Part shown: positions 46,664 through 57,829 of the stretch, piece after piece
Position numbering within the stretch: position 1 is the stretch's first letter
Layout: each line of letters begins with the position of its first letter
NCBI GenBank assembly: GCA_000697355.1
Contig: JNEN01001226.1
Coordinates: forward strand, 36,054 to 100,053
Reading direction: 5' to 3'
DNA length: 64,000 nucleotides
DNA from: Syncephalastrum monosporum B8922
Lineage: Eukaryota; Mucoromycota; Mucoromycetes; Mucorales; Syncephalastraceae
Notes under the pieces: generated by a model
Told to the model about the DNA's origin: nothing
Database searches by the model: none
The model's input: only the letters and a program-made list of their open reading frames with translations
Program-made: the position numbers and the translations under genes

Positions 46664-49028
46664 CTTTTTCTTTTTCTTGTTTCAAATTTTCCGAAGGAAC
46701 GGAGGAAATCATCGAAGACGGCTATCGCTCTTATATGTGCCCAGCTTTGCGGCGATTCAAACTACGGTTAGTCGCTCTTCTGTGATCTGGGAAATATTTA
46801 CCCACGCCGGGAAGAAAACGAAACTTGGTCTTGGTATCATGCAACTGTGTATAGCAATCGATGATCCAATAGTAGAATAAAGCTATGAAAATGGCCGAGC
46901 ACCCAGACTGCTCCTGGTATCTGAGCTGAAACTTTGATTCATTGATTGAGATAGATGGTCGCTTGAGTGTACCGGTAAATGCTTTTCTGCGTGCCATACT
47001 GCTTTCTCGATCATTTCCCAGTTGCATCCGCGTTATACCACTTGAGTATGTATTGTTTCATGTTACACAGTGCCCCTCTCTTTGAGGTCATTGCTTCTCC
47101 TTGCTGCGCTCAAGCAGCGCACAGACTTACCTTCATGTACCTCCATACATACCCTGCCAGCTTAAGGTCTCAAAGGAGGAGAACTTCTACCTTCAGGATA
47201 TACACACACGCATATAGTCTTTGCATAAATTACAGTATCTAAAAGTATGCGAATAATACACTATGCTTTTTGAAGCTCTGAAACTATGACACATCCTCAC
47301 TACAATATATGCTGAATTGCTGAACGCTACTGGGAAGTAGTTTATAATACAGCCAGCTTCATCTATGTACATATACATTTATTGCATGAACAACTCAGTC
47401 ATAGTCAATCTGCAACCATGCGCACTTCCTGCTTCAGAAAATATTCCACGGGCAATCGATGCGCTTACGTATATATGTACATACGGCAAATTCTTGGATA
47501 AGATTACAACGCGAACGGATACGCAAATTCTGTCTATCAGCAGCACTGGAAACATGTTTTCAAAATTTTTTCCCAATGCTCATTGTCTGTACATTGCCTA
47601 TTGTGTTGATAGACGCAGAACTCAGCTGTCTCCCAGAAAAACTGTATGTATTGTATCACATTTGCACTTTGTTTATTTCTCAAGTGCGCAATGAGTACGT
47701 GTTTGTTATGAACGACTGAATTAACCTTTACTGCACTCAGCAAAAATTTGTAAAAGCAGATATGTGGTCTTTGCGACGACGTATACTCAGCAATGCATTA
47801 TGCAGACTTTAATATATGCATGGAGCATTTTTTAACAACGCAATGAAGCAAAACTCCCGCTGTTCACAGAAAATGGTGATTGATAGCAACAGTATTTCTC
47901 TTCCAGAGAGAGAGCGCAAAAGATATGCTAAACAAACAAACTGCTCTCGCGTCGTTTTGGTCAGACGACCTTATTGTGGCACGTGTCACGGTTTTCTTTA
48001 TTGCCTTTGACATACATAACGAATAAAGTTTACAAGCACGTCTCATTTGTTTGGGTTGATCTAGCCTACAAGGCTAAATTACATATTAGACGCTGGGTGG
48101 CCCATGCTCACAATTGCAATCTGGATTTACAAGTAGGCTACAGTTTAGCGGCCTGTATGCTCTTACCTGGACGCAAACAGATATACATGAGCACCTTTAG
48201 AGTGTAAAGTGCATCAAATGTCCGTGTTTAGGAGGGAACTCAGGTACGACAGCAAAAAAGCAGGTGATCTGGCATTAGTGCAGCCCGTGATGCAGCTTTT
48301 TGACTTTTATCAGTTGTCAGGGCCAAGTGGCATGTAAAATCACCTGGAAACACATTCCACAGTAAAATGATGCTTTTTGCAGATCAGTGAGCATCATTGG
48401 GGTTCGAATCACTTTGCCACCCCCACCCGATCCATTTCAAGCTCATTCAGGTTTGAAAATATATGCTATTTTATTAAATCACACCGGATATTCAGGCTAT
48501 GCGCGCACGCTGTCAAATCAACCATGTAGCGCTTTTTTTTAGAACAACTCAGCTATAATGAAACTCCACTATATTCTTGGTCTTCATAAGTGATATGCAA
48601 GGAACCGGAAGGTCGAGGCCGTTACGAAGCGGTTCAGTTCAAACTCAGAATCCGGGTTACCAAAAAACAGAAAAGGTGTTTGGGGGGGCTCAGGGACACT
48701 ATCAGAACGAGAATAATTGTAATATATTTGAATGCATGGTCGACGTATTGACAAGGAGATCACCATAGCAATGTGTTGAAAATGTGAAGAGAGCCAAAAA
48801 GTGATGCGGATTATAATAGAGAAGGGTCGGACAGAAAAAGTAATGAAAAAAAACCATGAGGTGCAACGTTCGTTCAGCGTTTTGCGCGCTTAGCCTGATT
48901 TGAGTCGCATGACCCTGCCCGCTTTCTTTCTCTCTGTGTGTGCCTCTTTCTTTTCCTTTTTCTCTTTTCTTTTTGCTTTCACTTGAACCTTCTCTTTCTT
49001 TTGTTTACATCTTTTATCTTCACCCTTG
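46664..49028. other. Gene-poor 2.4 kb between dehydrogenase and CLIP-170
   Basis: The upstream region of two divergent genes. AT-rich; short frames on both strands carry no motif and do not splice together. A T-rich/CT-rich leader (48920-49015) precedes CLIP-170. A B-box-like sequence (GGTTCGAATC near 48411) is not part of a foldable tRNA. Confidence 0.5.
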
Positions 49029-52000
49029 ATGTCCAGACTACCCAGTGCGAGTGGGATACCACCGCCCAGCAAACGACTCTCGCGGCAACCTTCGCTCGAC
49101 CTGCGCAAAAGACGGCAGCAACCGGACCAGGCACCTCCGCCTGTGCCACCCTTGAGAGCTTCCAAGTCGACTCGAGCACCATCCCGCTCGCGCACATCGG
49201 TCTCATCCTACGATGAAGTGGAATCCCCCACGTCAATGTCGCGTTACTCCATGTCTTCTTTTGGGTCGGCCCAGACAGCCATGACTTCACCCCGCAGTTC
49301 GGTTGCTTCTCCTAAGCAATTGCAGCAGCGCCGACCGGTTTCGTTCCGGCCCCCGAGCCACCAGAACAAGCCGCCCTCGCCTTTAGGGGGGCTCTGCGTC
49401 GGTGAACGCGTTGCTGTCGACTCGATGAACATTGTCGGCACTCTTCGTTTCCTTGGCACAACCCAATTCAAGGACGGCGTTTGGGCAGGTATCCAGTTGG
49501 ATATCGACGGCACAGGCAAGAATGATGGATCGGTCAACGGGTAATTATTTTTCCCTGTTTTCTTTCTTCTTTTCACTTCGCCTTTTTTTTTTCTTGCCTC
49601 GTCAATCTCCCTAATCATTATTTTTCTTTTTGGCAGCGTGCGCTATTTTGACTGCCCGCCCAAAACGGGTCTTTTCGTGCAAGCGTCCAAGGTGACGTCG
49701 TTGAACAGTGACACCGAGTCCGTTCGATCCTTGTCACCCCCGGCAGCAAGCAGCAGTGGCGGCAGGATCACGGCTGGTTCGCGCGCGGCTCGTTATGTTG
49801 GTATGACAGCTGCCCAGCTCACACAGCGACCTACCCGTGCAGCTTCCATGCAGAGTGCCAACACTGCCAAACAAGCCCAGCCCCAGCGCCCTGCTTCTGT
49901 CCGTACCTCCAGCGTCCGTCGCTCCTATCAGCAGCAGCAGTCGCCTCGTGCCCCTGTTCAGCAGCAGCAAGTCAACGGCACTACTACCACCGACGGCATC
50001 CCTTCCCCTGCCATGACACCCACCAACAACCACATGCAGGAAGATGAATTCTATGACGAAGACATGCTGACCGACACGCCAGCCCCTATCGCCATGTCAA
50101 AGTCGATCACCACCGACGAATCGCCCCAGGCACGTCTTGAGCGCGTCCTGGGCGAGGCCATCCACCAGGCACCTGACCAAGCCATCATGCGCTTGCAGCA
50201 ACTTCAAGTCAAGGTTGAGGTCCTTGAGGCGGAGAACCGCTACCTTAAGCTCGAGAACGCCCAGAACAAGACAGCGGAGCAGATTCTGGAGCGCTCCGTC
50301 GTGATGCGCAAAAAGGGCGAAGGCGCTGATGACGACCAAGACCATTACTTTACGGTTGAAGGTCACAAGGCTATAGTGGCCGAAATCAAACAAGAACACG
50401 AGACAGCCCGCAAGACGTGGGAACAAGAAACCGACACTGTCAAGAGTGCGATCAAGAAGCTCGAGACCCGCGTTTCAGAGCTGGAGACCGAGCAAGCTGC
50501 GCTGATCAAGGAACGAGACGAACTTCAGACGCAGGTGAGCGAGGCGCGCAAGGAGAAAGCTCAGATGGAGCACAAGGTGCATGAGCTCGAGGAAAAGGTA
50601 GCCATGGCCGAAGCCAATGCTGCGGCAGCGCAGGCGTCGCGCGCCATGGCTCAGTCCAACATGACGACCAACTTTTATTCGCAAGACCCCGAGGAGATGC
50701 GCGAGCGCCAGATGCAGATGGAAATGGAGATGGAAGAGGTGCACGAAAAGATGGGCTCGCTTATGGAGGCCATGCGCGCCAAGGATATGTTCCTCGGTAC
50801 ATTGTCCGAGCAGGTCGAAATGCATCGTAACATGGCGGAGGAGCGCGAGCGCGAGGTGCGCCGTGTCAAGGCAGATGCGGAGCGACACGGGCGCGAGCGT
50901 GACCGTCTGCGCGAAGAAATCAAGGAGCTGGAGAGCAAATGGGAACAGCACCAGGACTGCTTGTCGAAGGACGACTACGAAAAGATCAAGCGCGAGCTGA
51001 ACCTCAGCAAGGAATCGCTGGCGCGTGAGACAGCTATCGTTGCGGACTACAAGAAGCGTACCGAGGGTCTTGAGCAGTCCGTCGACGAACTCAAGCGCGC
51101 AGGCATGGAGTCAATCGAACTCTATGAAAGCTCCGTCGAGTTGCACCGCGTCGACATGGAAGCCATCAACGCCAGTCTGATGGACGAACGTCGCAAGGTT
51201 GCCCAGCTTGAGTTGGAACGTGAGGGCCTGCGCAAGGCTGGCCTCGAGGCGGTCGAGACGTACGAAGCCACGATCGAGGAGCTTCGCAAAGAATCGTCGA
51301 CGGTTGCAGATGACCGTGAGCGCCAGCAGGCCGAGATGCAGACGACAATCGATAACCTGAAGCAGCAGATCGAGGAGCTTGTGAACGCACGAGACAAGTC
51401 TGAGGAAACCGAAAAGATCAAGGAAGTCTGGGAAAGCGAGCGCAAGCGGTTGATGGATAACGCCGAAGCTCACCAGGCTGCACTGCAACGTGAGAAGGAG
51501 TCGCATGAGGCGCTCAAGCGCGAGGCGGATAAGTGGCGTGAGCAGATCAAGGAGGCTGAAAAGGCGACGCGAGAACGCCAAGGTCTTGAAGAGCAAGTCA
51601 AGCAACTGCAGACCAACTACGATGAGCAGCTCACTGCGCGCAGCAAGTACCTCGACGACGTCCGCGCTGCTGTCGAAAGTCAAAAGAAGACGGAAGGCGA
51701 GCTACGTCGGTTGGCGGAGGCCAAGGACAAGACGGAGCGTGAGCTAACGCTCGCGCAAGAGTCGCTGGCCCGAGCCGAGACGACGCTGACCGAGATGCGC
51801 AAACACGGTGCGGACACGGACATCCTCATCAAGGAGCGCCAGCAACACGAGAAAGACATGGACATGCTGCGCCAGGAGATAGAGAAGCTCGAAGCCCAAA
51901 ACGCCATGCTTGCCAAGCAAAAGGAGCAAGCCGAGCTCAACAGCGGCAGCAAGACGGGCGGTGATGCTTCTGCTCTTCAGGCACAGATTCAAGCCCTCCA

Positions 52001-52765
52001 AGCTGAGAACAAGCAGCTCCAGGACCAGTACGATACCCTGTCGGATACCCACAAGCAGGTCGAGAACGAGTGCATGAAACTGATGGACGAGATTGAGAAA
52101 CTGCACTCAGAAGACGCGACGCCTGCCCCGGCTGCCGACCTCGAAGGTTGCTCGACCGACGCAGACAAGATTGAACGCTTGCAGAGCCAACTGAGTGAAA
52201 GCAAGCGTCAGAATGAGCGCCTGGTCGTGAAGCAGAACGCCGAACTGCGTCAGCTCAAGGACAAGCAGGCGGAAGACACGAAGGCGCACGAACGGCAGGT
52301 GACGTCGTTGAACCGCGATATAGCCGAGCTCGAGAGTCTCATCGAGTCCAAGATCTTCAAGGAGTCAGATCTCGAGGAGGCACTTGAAAAAGAACGGAAA
52401 CAGTCTGCACGGATGCGCGACGAGTTGAGCGACTTGCGTGACCAGGTCAAGCAATTGACCCACAAGAGTGCCCTCACAAGCAGCAGCAACAGCACGACCA
52501 GCAGCGGTAGCCATGGTCCACGCACGGACGACGCGCCGTACTGCGAGTTATGCGAGGCGCCTGGCCATGACCTGATGAGCTGTAAGGCTGTGCTGCCCAA
52601 GAAAAACGATGAAGCCAGACCTGTAAGTACATTGCGCTCTTTCCTTTTATGAAATTCTGACAAAGCTGGGGCCCGCTCCGTTTATGATTGCAGTTCTGTG
52701 AAAACTGCGACGAATACGGCCTGCATGCAACGGCACAGTGCCCAAACCAAAACGAGACCTTTTAA
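49029..52765 (+). CDS. CLIP170: CLIP-170 family microtubule plus-end protein
   Basis: Exons 49029-49540, 49637-52622 and 52694-52765, 1189 residues. After a basic Ser/Pro-rich N-terminus comes one CAP-Gly domain (about 119-190) with the tubulin-binding GKNDGSVNG motif (163-171). Residues about 275-1120 are an almost unbroken coiled coil. Two CCHC zinc knuckles end the protein: YCELCEAPGHDLMSCK (about 1139) and FCENCDEYGLHATAQC (1167), followed by the terminal NETF. A C-terminal acidic-aromatic EEY/F-like end and zinc knuckles are typical of CLIP-170, which binds microtubule ends and dynactin. Metazoan CLIP-170 has two CAP-Gly domains; here only one is seen, as in fungal Bik1/Tip1. The coiled coil is far longer than in Bik1 (440 residues). 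Confidence 0.93.
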
Positions 52766-53188
52766 GATGCGCGTACAGATGCTCTATTGATTAGTATCGA
52801 TGGAGCGCATCTTTTTGTAAAATTCTAACTTCCTGGAGGCAACTCTCTCTATTTACATATTTTCTACACTTTCTTCTTGTAAATGCTTCTCCTCTCCTCT
52901 CTTCTCTCGCTCTCTCTCTATTCTCTCTCTAGTCAATCCACTTAACATACCTTCCTTTATACCTCTTGCTCCCTATCTATTTCTACCTTTGCCTTCTTCT
53001 TCCTTCTCCTCCTTCCCCCTTTTTTGTTTGCTTTTCTTTTTATATCTATTTGCCATCCAGGGTGGCGCGAAAGAATTTGTTGTTCGTTTCACAAGCTTTT
53101 AATGGTCTGTGTGACACAAATGGAGATCCAAAACCGTCAATGAGAATGGTGTGTGCTTGTACACTTTTTCTTCTTCCTCATCACCATC
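52766..53188. other. Intergenic: CLIP-170 3' flank and ADF-H/PH upstream region
   Basis: Contains a long pyrimidine-rich tract (about 52885-53045, mostly CTCTCT and TTCTTCC) that ends about 140 bases before the next start codon. No gene seen. Confidence 0.6.
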
Positions 53189-54828
53189 ATGTGCGATTTG
53201 TCTGACCCCCGGATCGTCCAAGCCTATACCGAAATTACAGAATACGAGGAGACGGACTGGTAATACTGCGCCGGATCATCGTTATGTTGTCGTTTGCTGA
53301 TAATGCAAGGCGAATAGGCTCGTACTCGGCTATAACGATACCAGAGACGTTATTTCGCTTTATGCCAAGGGTACCCAGGGCCTCAGGTACAGTCCTACCA
53401 CTGTTCCTTAGAGTGAGAGGCTCATCGGTTGTTTCCAATAATAGCGAATTCCGCCAACATTTGAGCGACGAAGTCTTGTATGGCTTTGTGCGCGTTGACG
53501 ACCGATTTATATTGATCACTTGGGTATCCGAGCACGTCAGGTAAGGAAGTGATTCCATATGACGAGATAGAGGTGTTTCTACATATGAATGGGATGCTGA
53601 CTACATATTCTTTGTCGTTCTGCAGTGGCGTCCGCCGAGGTAGAATGCAGAGAAAAATGATTGACCACACACCAGGCTTGTATATTATATACTGACAAAA
53701 GAATAATGTAGCACGTGCTCTAGTCCATAGCCGGTCGGTGGCTTCCTTGCTGAAAGCACAGCATGCTCAGATTACAGCGTCATCTATCAACGATGTGAGC
53801 GATGCGGCGATCCGCACTCGACTAAAGCTGGGCGAGAATCAGGTGCCCAACCGATCGCGACCGGCTTCCATGTCTGAGCGCAAACGCAACTCGCTGTCGG
53901 CCAAACGCCAGTCTCGCTCGGAAGACACGCCCACCTCGCCCACCTCGCCTTCTCCGCCCGCACCACCCACGCCCACCCCTCCGACGCCCACGCCTATCGA
54001 AACCAGCCCCGACGATGCAGTGACGGCTGAGCCCGACTCGTTCGCGGATGCTAGCGAGGAGCTACCCCCGTCGCCGCAGCAGGAACAAGCCTCGGAAGAG
54101 GAGCGTCTCCGCAAGAAGCAGGAAGAGGAGAAGCAGGCCGCGCTCGCGGCTGCAGCGGCTCGCGAGCGTGCACGCGCCGCAGCGGAGGAAGAAGAGAAGC
54201 AGAAGCGGGCTGAGCAGGAGGCCCAGGCGCGCGCCGAGGCCGAAGCCAAGGCTGAACAGGCCCGCAGAGAAGAAGAGGAGCGTCAGAAGCAAATCGCTGC
54301 CGAAAAAGAACTGGAGCGGCAACGCCGCGCTGAGGCTGAGAAGCAACAGCAGGAGGAGAAAAAGCGTATGCAGAAGCAGATGGCAGAAGCGGAAAAGAAC
54401 AAGGATGTAAGTCTTTTTGTTTTCTGGAAGAGCGGGTGGCATAAGACTGATACGGTGTTGTGCAGGTCATGCTCCTTGGTTTTGCTTCGGTTCAGCCAGG
54501 CGCTAGTCCGTTCTGGCGTCGTCGCTATTTTGTCATCCGCGGCAAGAACATGATCTTCTACCGCGACGAATTGGTAAGGCTCTCCGGTTTTTTTTTCTGG
54601 GATCTTTCTCTAACACGGTTATTTCATTATTAGGATACCAATCCTATATTCGTGATTGACCTCAAGTCAGTGACGCGTCTCAGCTCGCTTGACCCTGAAC
54701 AGGAGACATTCCTGCCCAATGCGTTTGCGCTCGACACACAAAAGGACGGTTCGTACCAGCTCTTCGCTGACGATAAGCAGAGCTGCAATACCATCTTGAC
54801 AGCCCTTCAAACCGTTATGCAAGCTTAA
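53189..54828 (+). CDS. ADF-H domain, coiled-coil and PH domain protein
   Basis: Seven exons (53189-53259, 53318-53386, 53445-53540, 53626-53639, 53712-54406, 54466-54573, 54634-54828), 415 residues. Residues 1-115 form an ADF-H domain of coactosin/Abp1 type: MCDLSDPRIVQAYTEI, DWLVLGYNDTRDVISLYAKG, VLYGFVRVDD, FILITWVSE and HAQITASS. A Ser/Pro region follows, then a Glu/Ala/Arg/Gln coiled coil (about 205-315). Residues 316-415 are a PH domain: FWRRRYFVIRGKNMIFYRDE, then VIDLKSVTRLSS and a C-terminal TILTALQTVMQA helix. Expected to link actin filaments to membrane lipids. Exon 4 is only 14 nt and was placed because it alone keeps the phase between exons 3 and 5. It follows CLIP-170 in tandem. 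Confidence 0.83.
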
Positions 54829-55022
54829 ATTCTTTCCATGTTCTTATATACAAGTACCTCCCTCCTCCCTCAATGCCCCTGATATCTCTCTCTCTCTCTT
54901 CTGCCTCTTTTCTCTATGTTAGCCCTTACGTCTCGATAATGCACGGACTTTGTGTCGGATTTTCTACATCTTTCTTCTCTTTTTTTCTCTGTTGAATTAT
55001 TTTCTCTGCTTCTTTATAGAGA

Positions 55023-56212
55023 ATGAGCGAGAACCAAGACGATGCGCAGTTTCGCGCTCGGCTCGAGAATCATTTTGCTCTTTATCGTCTCAATCTTCGG
55101 TCGCCTGTCGTTGCGGAAGTAGTGCCTCGCGTTTGGTATCGCGTGGATCTCTTGCTGGTCAATGAGCTTGGTCTTTTTCGTCGCGCCGACCTCAATTCAG
55201 ACGAAACAGTTAAAGTCGACTGCAACGTGCTTGTCCACCGGGACGGCCAATACGTGCCTCCAGACGACCAGGTGCAGGTCAGTGTGCGTGGACTGGAAAA
55301 CACAGCCACACCGGGCTTCCACGGCTCTGGTAAAGGTGGCCTCGAGTACGCGATCGAATCCGACGCGCCCTTGACATTTTATCTCTTGCTTTCGACCCAA
55401 CACCGCTTCACGAGAGGTGCTCACATCGTCCCACTCATGGTGGGTCCCATCGAGCTGACGGAGCAGCCTCGACCAGCATGGGATACACGCCTTCCCTTGG
55501 AAAGCTGGCCTGAGATACCGCACACCGTCCACGATACCTATCGCCTCCTCGAGAACGTCGTTGTGCACGAGACATGGGATGCTGGCATCCCCGGCAAGAT
55601 ATGGGACTCGGCTCTCGTCATGCTCGACTTTATCAAGCGTCAGCAACCCCAATGGCAGGACTTACATGTGGTTGATCTCAGCGCTGGGTGAGCCCTTTCT
55701 CCTTTACAGTCTTTATTTTATTTTTAACCTTCATCATCATGATCATCATCATGGTCGCCACCTGCAGTACCGGTCTCTTGGGCATCTATCTGGGGAAGCA
55801 CGGCATCCACGCTACCATCACCGAACTCGACGAAGCGGTTGGGCTCATTCGCGAGAACAAGGCGCGCAACGGTGATCCTCCTGCCGTAGATATCAGGCCT
55901 TTGCTCTGGGGCAACGAGAGCCAGGCAGCAGCGTGTGGCAAGGCAGATATCATTGTGGCCTCTGATGTCCTTTACGAGACCGAATTTTTTGAAGACCTTG
56001 CCCAAGCTCTCGTCCATCTCTGCAAACCAACCACCGTTATCTACATTGGCTACAAGCGCCGTGGTCTGGATACGTCGGACGAGGAGAGGTTCTGGTCACT
56101 TTGCCGAGCGCAAGGGTTCGATATCTCTGTACAGGACACCCAGACCTGTGCGCTAGCTCAAGCTACGCATGTGCAAATCTTCCGCCTTCAATATACCCCT
56201 TTAAATACATAG
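55023..56212 (+). CDS. METTL21-type lysine methyltransferase with long N-terminal domain
   Basis: Exons 55023-55687 and 55768-56212, 369 residues. The SAM-binding core starts with VVDLSAGTGLLGIYLG (motif I, Asp218-Gly224), continues with ITELDEA (motif II) and IIVASDVLYETEFFEDL (post II, with the DVLYE pattern of the METTL21 group). Family members methylate lysines of chaperones and elongation factors; the target is not readable here. The first 200 residues (WYRVDLLLVNELGLF, IVPLMVGPIELTEQPRP) form an extra domain ahead of the catalytic core. The intron splits the motif I glycine codon and contains a CATCAT repeat (55733-55753). Confidence 0.85.
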
Positions 56213-56275
56213 TGATCACGTAAAAAACTGTAACTTATACGCTGGATCAGTTCATCCCTTCTTTATCTCTTCTTC

Positions 56276-57829
56276 ATGTTCTACGTAAAAGGAGCAGCAT
56301 TTCTCCATAGTTTCTCGAGTCGTCGACGTCCTGAGCCAGTGGCAGCGTCTGCAACTGATAACAACACGGCCGCTGGAGGTGCTTCAACGAGCGCGTCTCA
56401 ACTCCCAGACTCTGAAAATTCGTCTCAAGAGGAGCCTATACAGTTCTCAGCAGATATTGAACTCGCTTTTAATATGTTTCCTGTTTTCTTCATCGCTGCC
56501 GTCTCACTCCCTCTCATCGCAGCCCTCTATCCTTTTCTTGTCATCCCAGTCCTGTTCCAGTCTGTAGCAACAACTGCCAATAATAAGACATCCCATCCCG
56601 GGAACTTCAGTGTCCCTCTCGGCATTGACTGCCCGCGGCTAACGCCGCGCAATTCGCCTCCCACTTCTGTGCGCGACCTTCGCCCAGATGATATTCGCAT
56701 AGTCATGGGGTTAGGCGACAGGTAAGGAAGGAAGGTGATCCCACTTGCTGTGAACATTCTCGTTGACAATCTATAATTATGTGGATGGGGTATAGTGTGA
56801 TGGCTGGCTTCGGTGCCAAGGGTATTCAAAACGGTCGCTATCTTAGCGGAAACACATTAGAAGAAGCGCGCGGTGTCTCATTTGCCATGGGTGGAGTCCG
56901 TCAAATTGGTATAAGGTGGCCTAAATGAATATGAGAGGCTGATACATGCGTATGTATTACTAGGATGTGGGAGCTATTACACTTCCCAACATTATCAACT
57001 ATTACACTCCAAATCTATATGGTGCCTCGGTAGGAGAACAATTTTTTACGATCTGCTTTGGCGATCAATTCTGTCCCCTCGGTCAATATCAGTCAGACAT
57101 CGATCGCCTGAATGCTGCCCAGTCTGGGGCAAGAAGTCTCAATCTAGTGAACCACGAAATGGACTATCTTTTGAAGGAGTTGAACCAAGCCTATGATGAC
57201 AACCTGGTCCAGCCGGATGATTGGAAATTGTTAACTATCTTTATTGGCTCCAATGATATTTGCCATGCGTGCACCACATCCACGTCGCTACCTATCCCCT
57301 TCACTGCCAACTTACACGCGACGATCGAGCGTATACGCAAGACAGTGCGGAACGTGCTTGTTCAAATCGGTATAAGCACTTGAAGGTTGTGGGTGTTTCC
57401 CTAGAGCTAACCATGATTCCCTTTCAGTGGGCCTCTTGCGAGTTGATGAGATCTTTACGCAGACGCAAGCTTATCCGGAGTATTGTCAGCCATTCCCACG
57501 TACCTCATTTGTATTGCACAACTATGAGTGCACGTGTGCTCATACGGAGGCCAACCGTACATTGATTGCCTCCTTGGTACCTCAGTACAATACTGCACTC
57601 AAAGCTCTTGCGCAGGCCTATACAACCAATGATTCATTTGCGGTTATATATCAGCCGTTGCAACCTGATATACTCAGTTTCCCTATCCATGCCATCAGGT
57701 ACGTAGCGTTTTTTCAGTCGCGATTGCCGAGCAACCAGAAGGACTCGTTCTCATTTTGTACGTAGCAATGTCGACTGTTTCCATCCAAGCGAAATAGCTC
57801 ATGCATGGTTCGCAAAGGAGCTCTGGTAA
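56276..57829 (+). CDS. Phospholipase B1-type GDSL lipase
   Basis: Exons 56276-56721, 56796-56895, 56964-57369, 57428-57698 and 57766-57829, 428 residues. GDSL/SGNH blocks are complete: GLGDSVMAGFGA with nucleophile Ser149, the block II Gly in FAMGGDVGAITLPNI, GSND with Asn279, and DCFHPSEIAH with Asp411 and His414. The sequence is of the animal-type PLB1 (AdPLB) group, which removes acyl chains from phospholipids. A hydrophobic segment (about 67-90, FPVFFIAAVSLPLIAAL) is either a type II anchor (start at 56276) or a signal peptide if translation starts at the in-frame ATG 56474. Intron 2 has a weak GTCCGT donor, chosen because it alone yields the conserved GGD. Confidence 0.86.

Noticed and set aside
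48340..48430. GGTTCGAATC, another tRNA-like B box
   Set aside because: The T stem has a mismatch next to the loop and no acceptor stem or A box folds with it.
49734..52663. Several long minus-strand open frames of 60-190 codons within CLIP-170
   Set aside because: They mirror the codon bias of the coiled-coil gene and are rich in Leu and Ser; no family matches and no own splice or start signals.
53839..54470. Overlapping minus-strand frames in the ADF-H/PH gene
   Set aside because: They are antisense of the Glu/Ala/Arg coiled coil and have only low-complexity Ser/Leu sequence.
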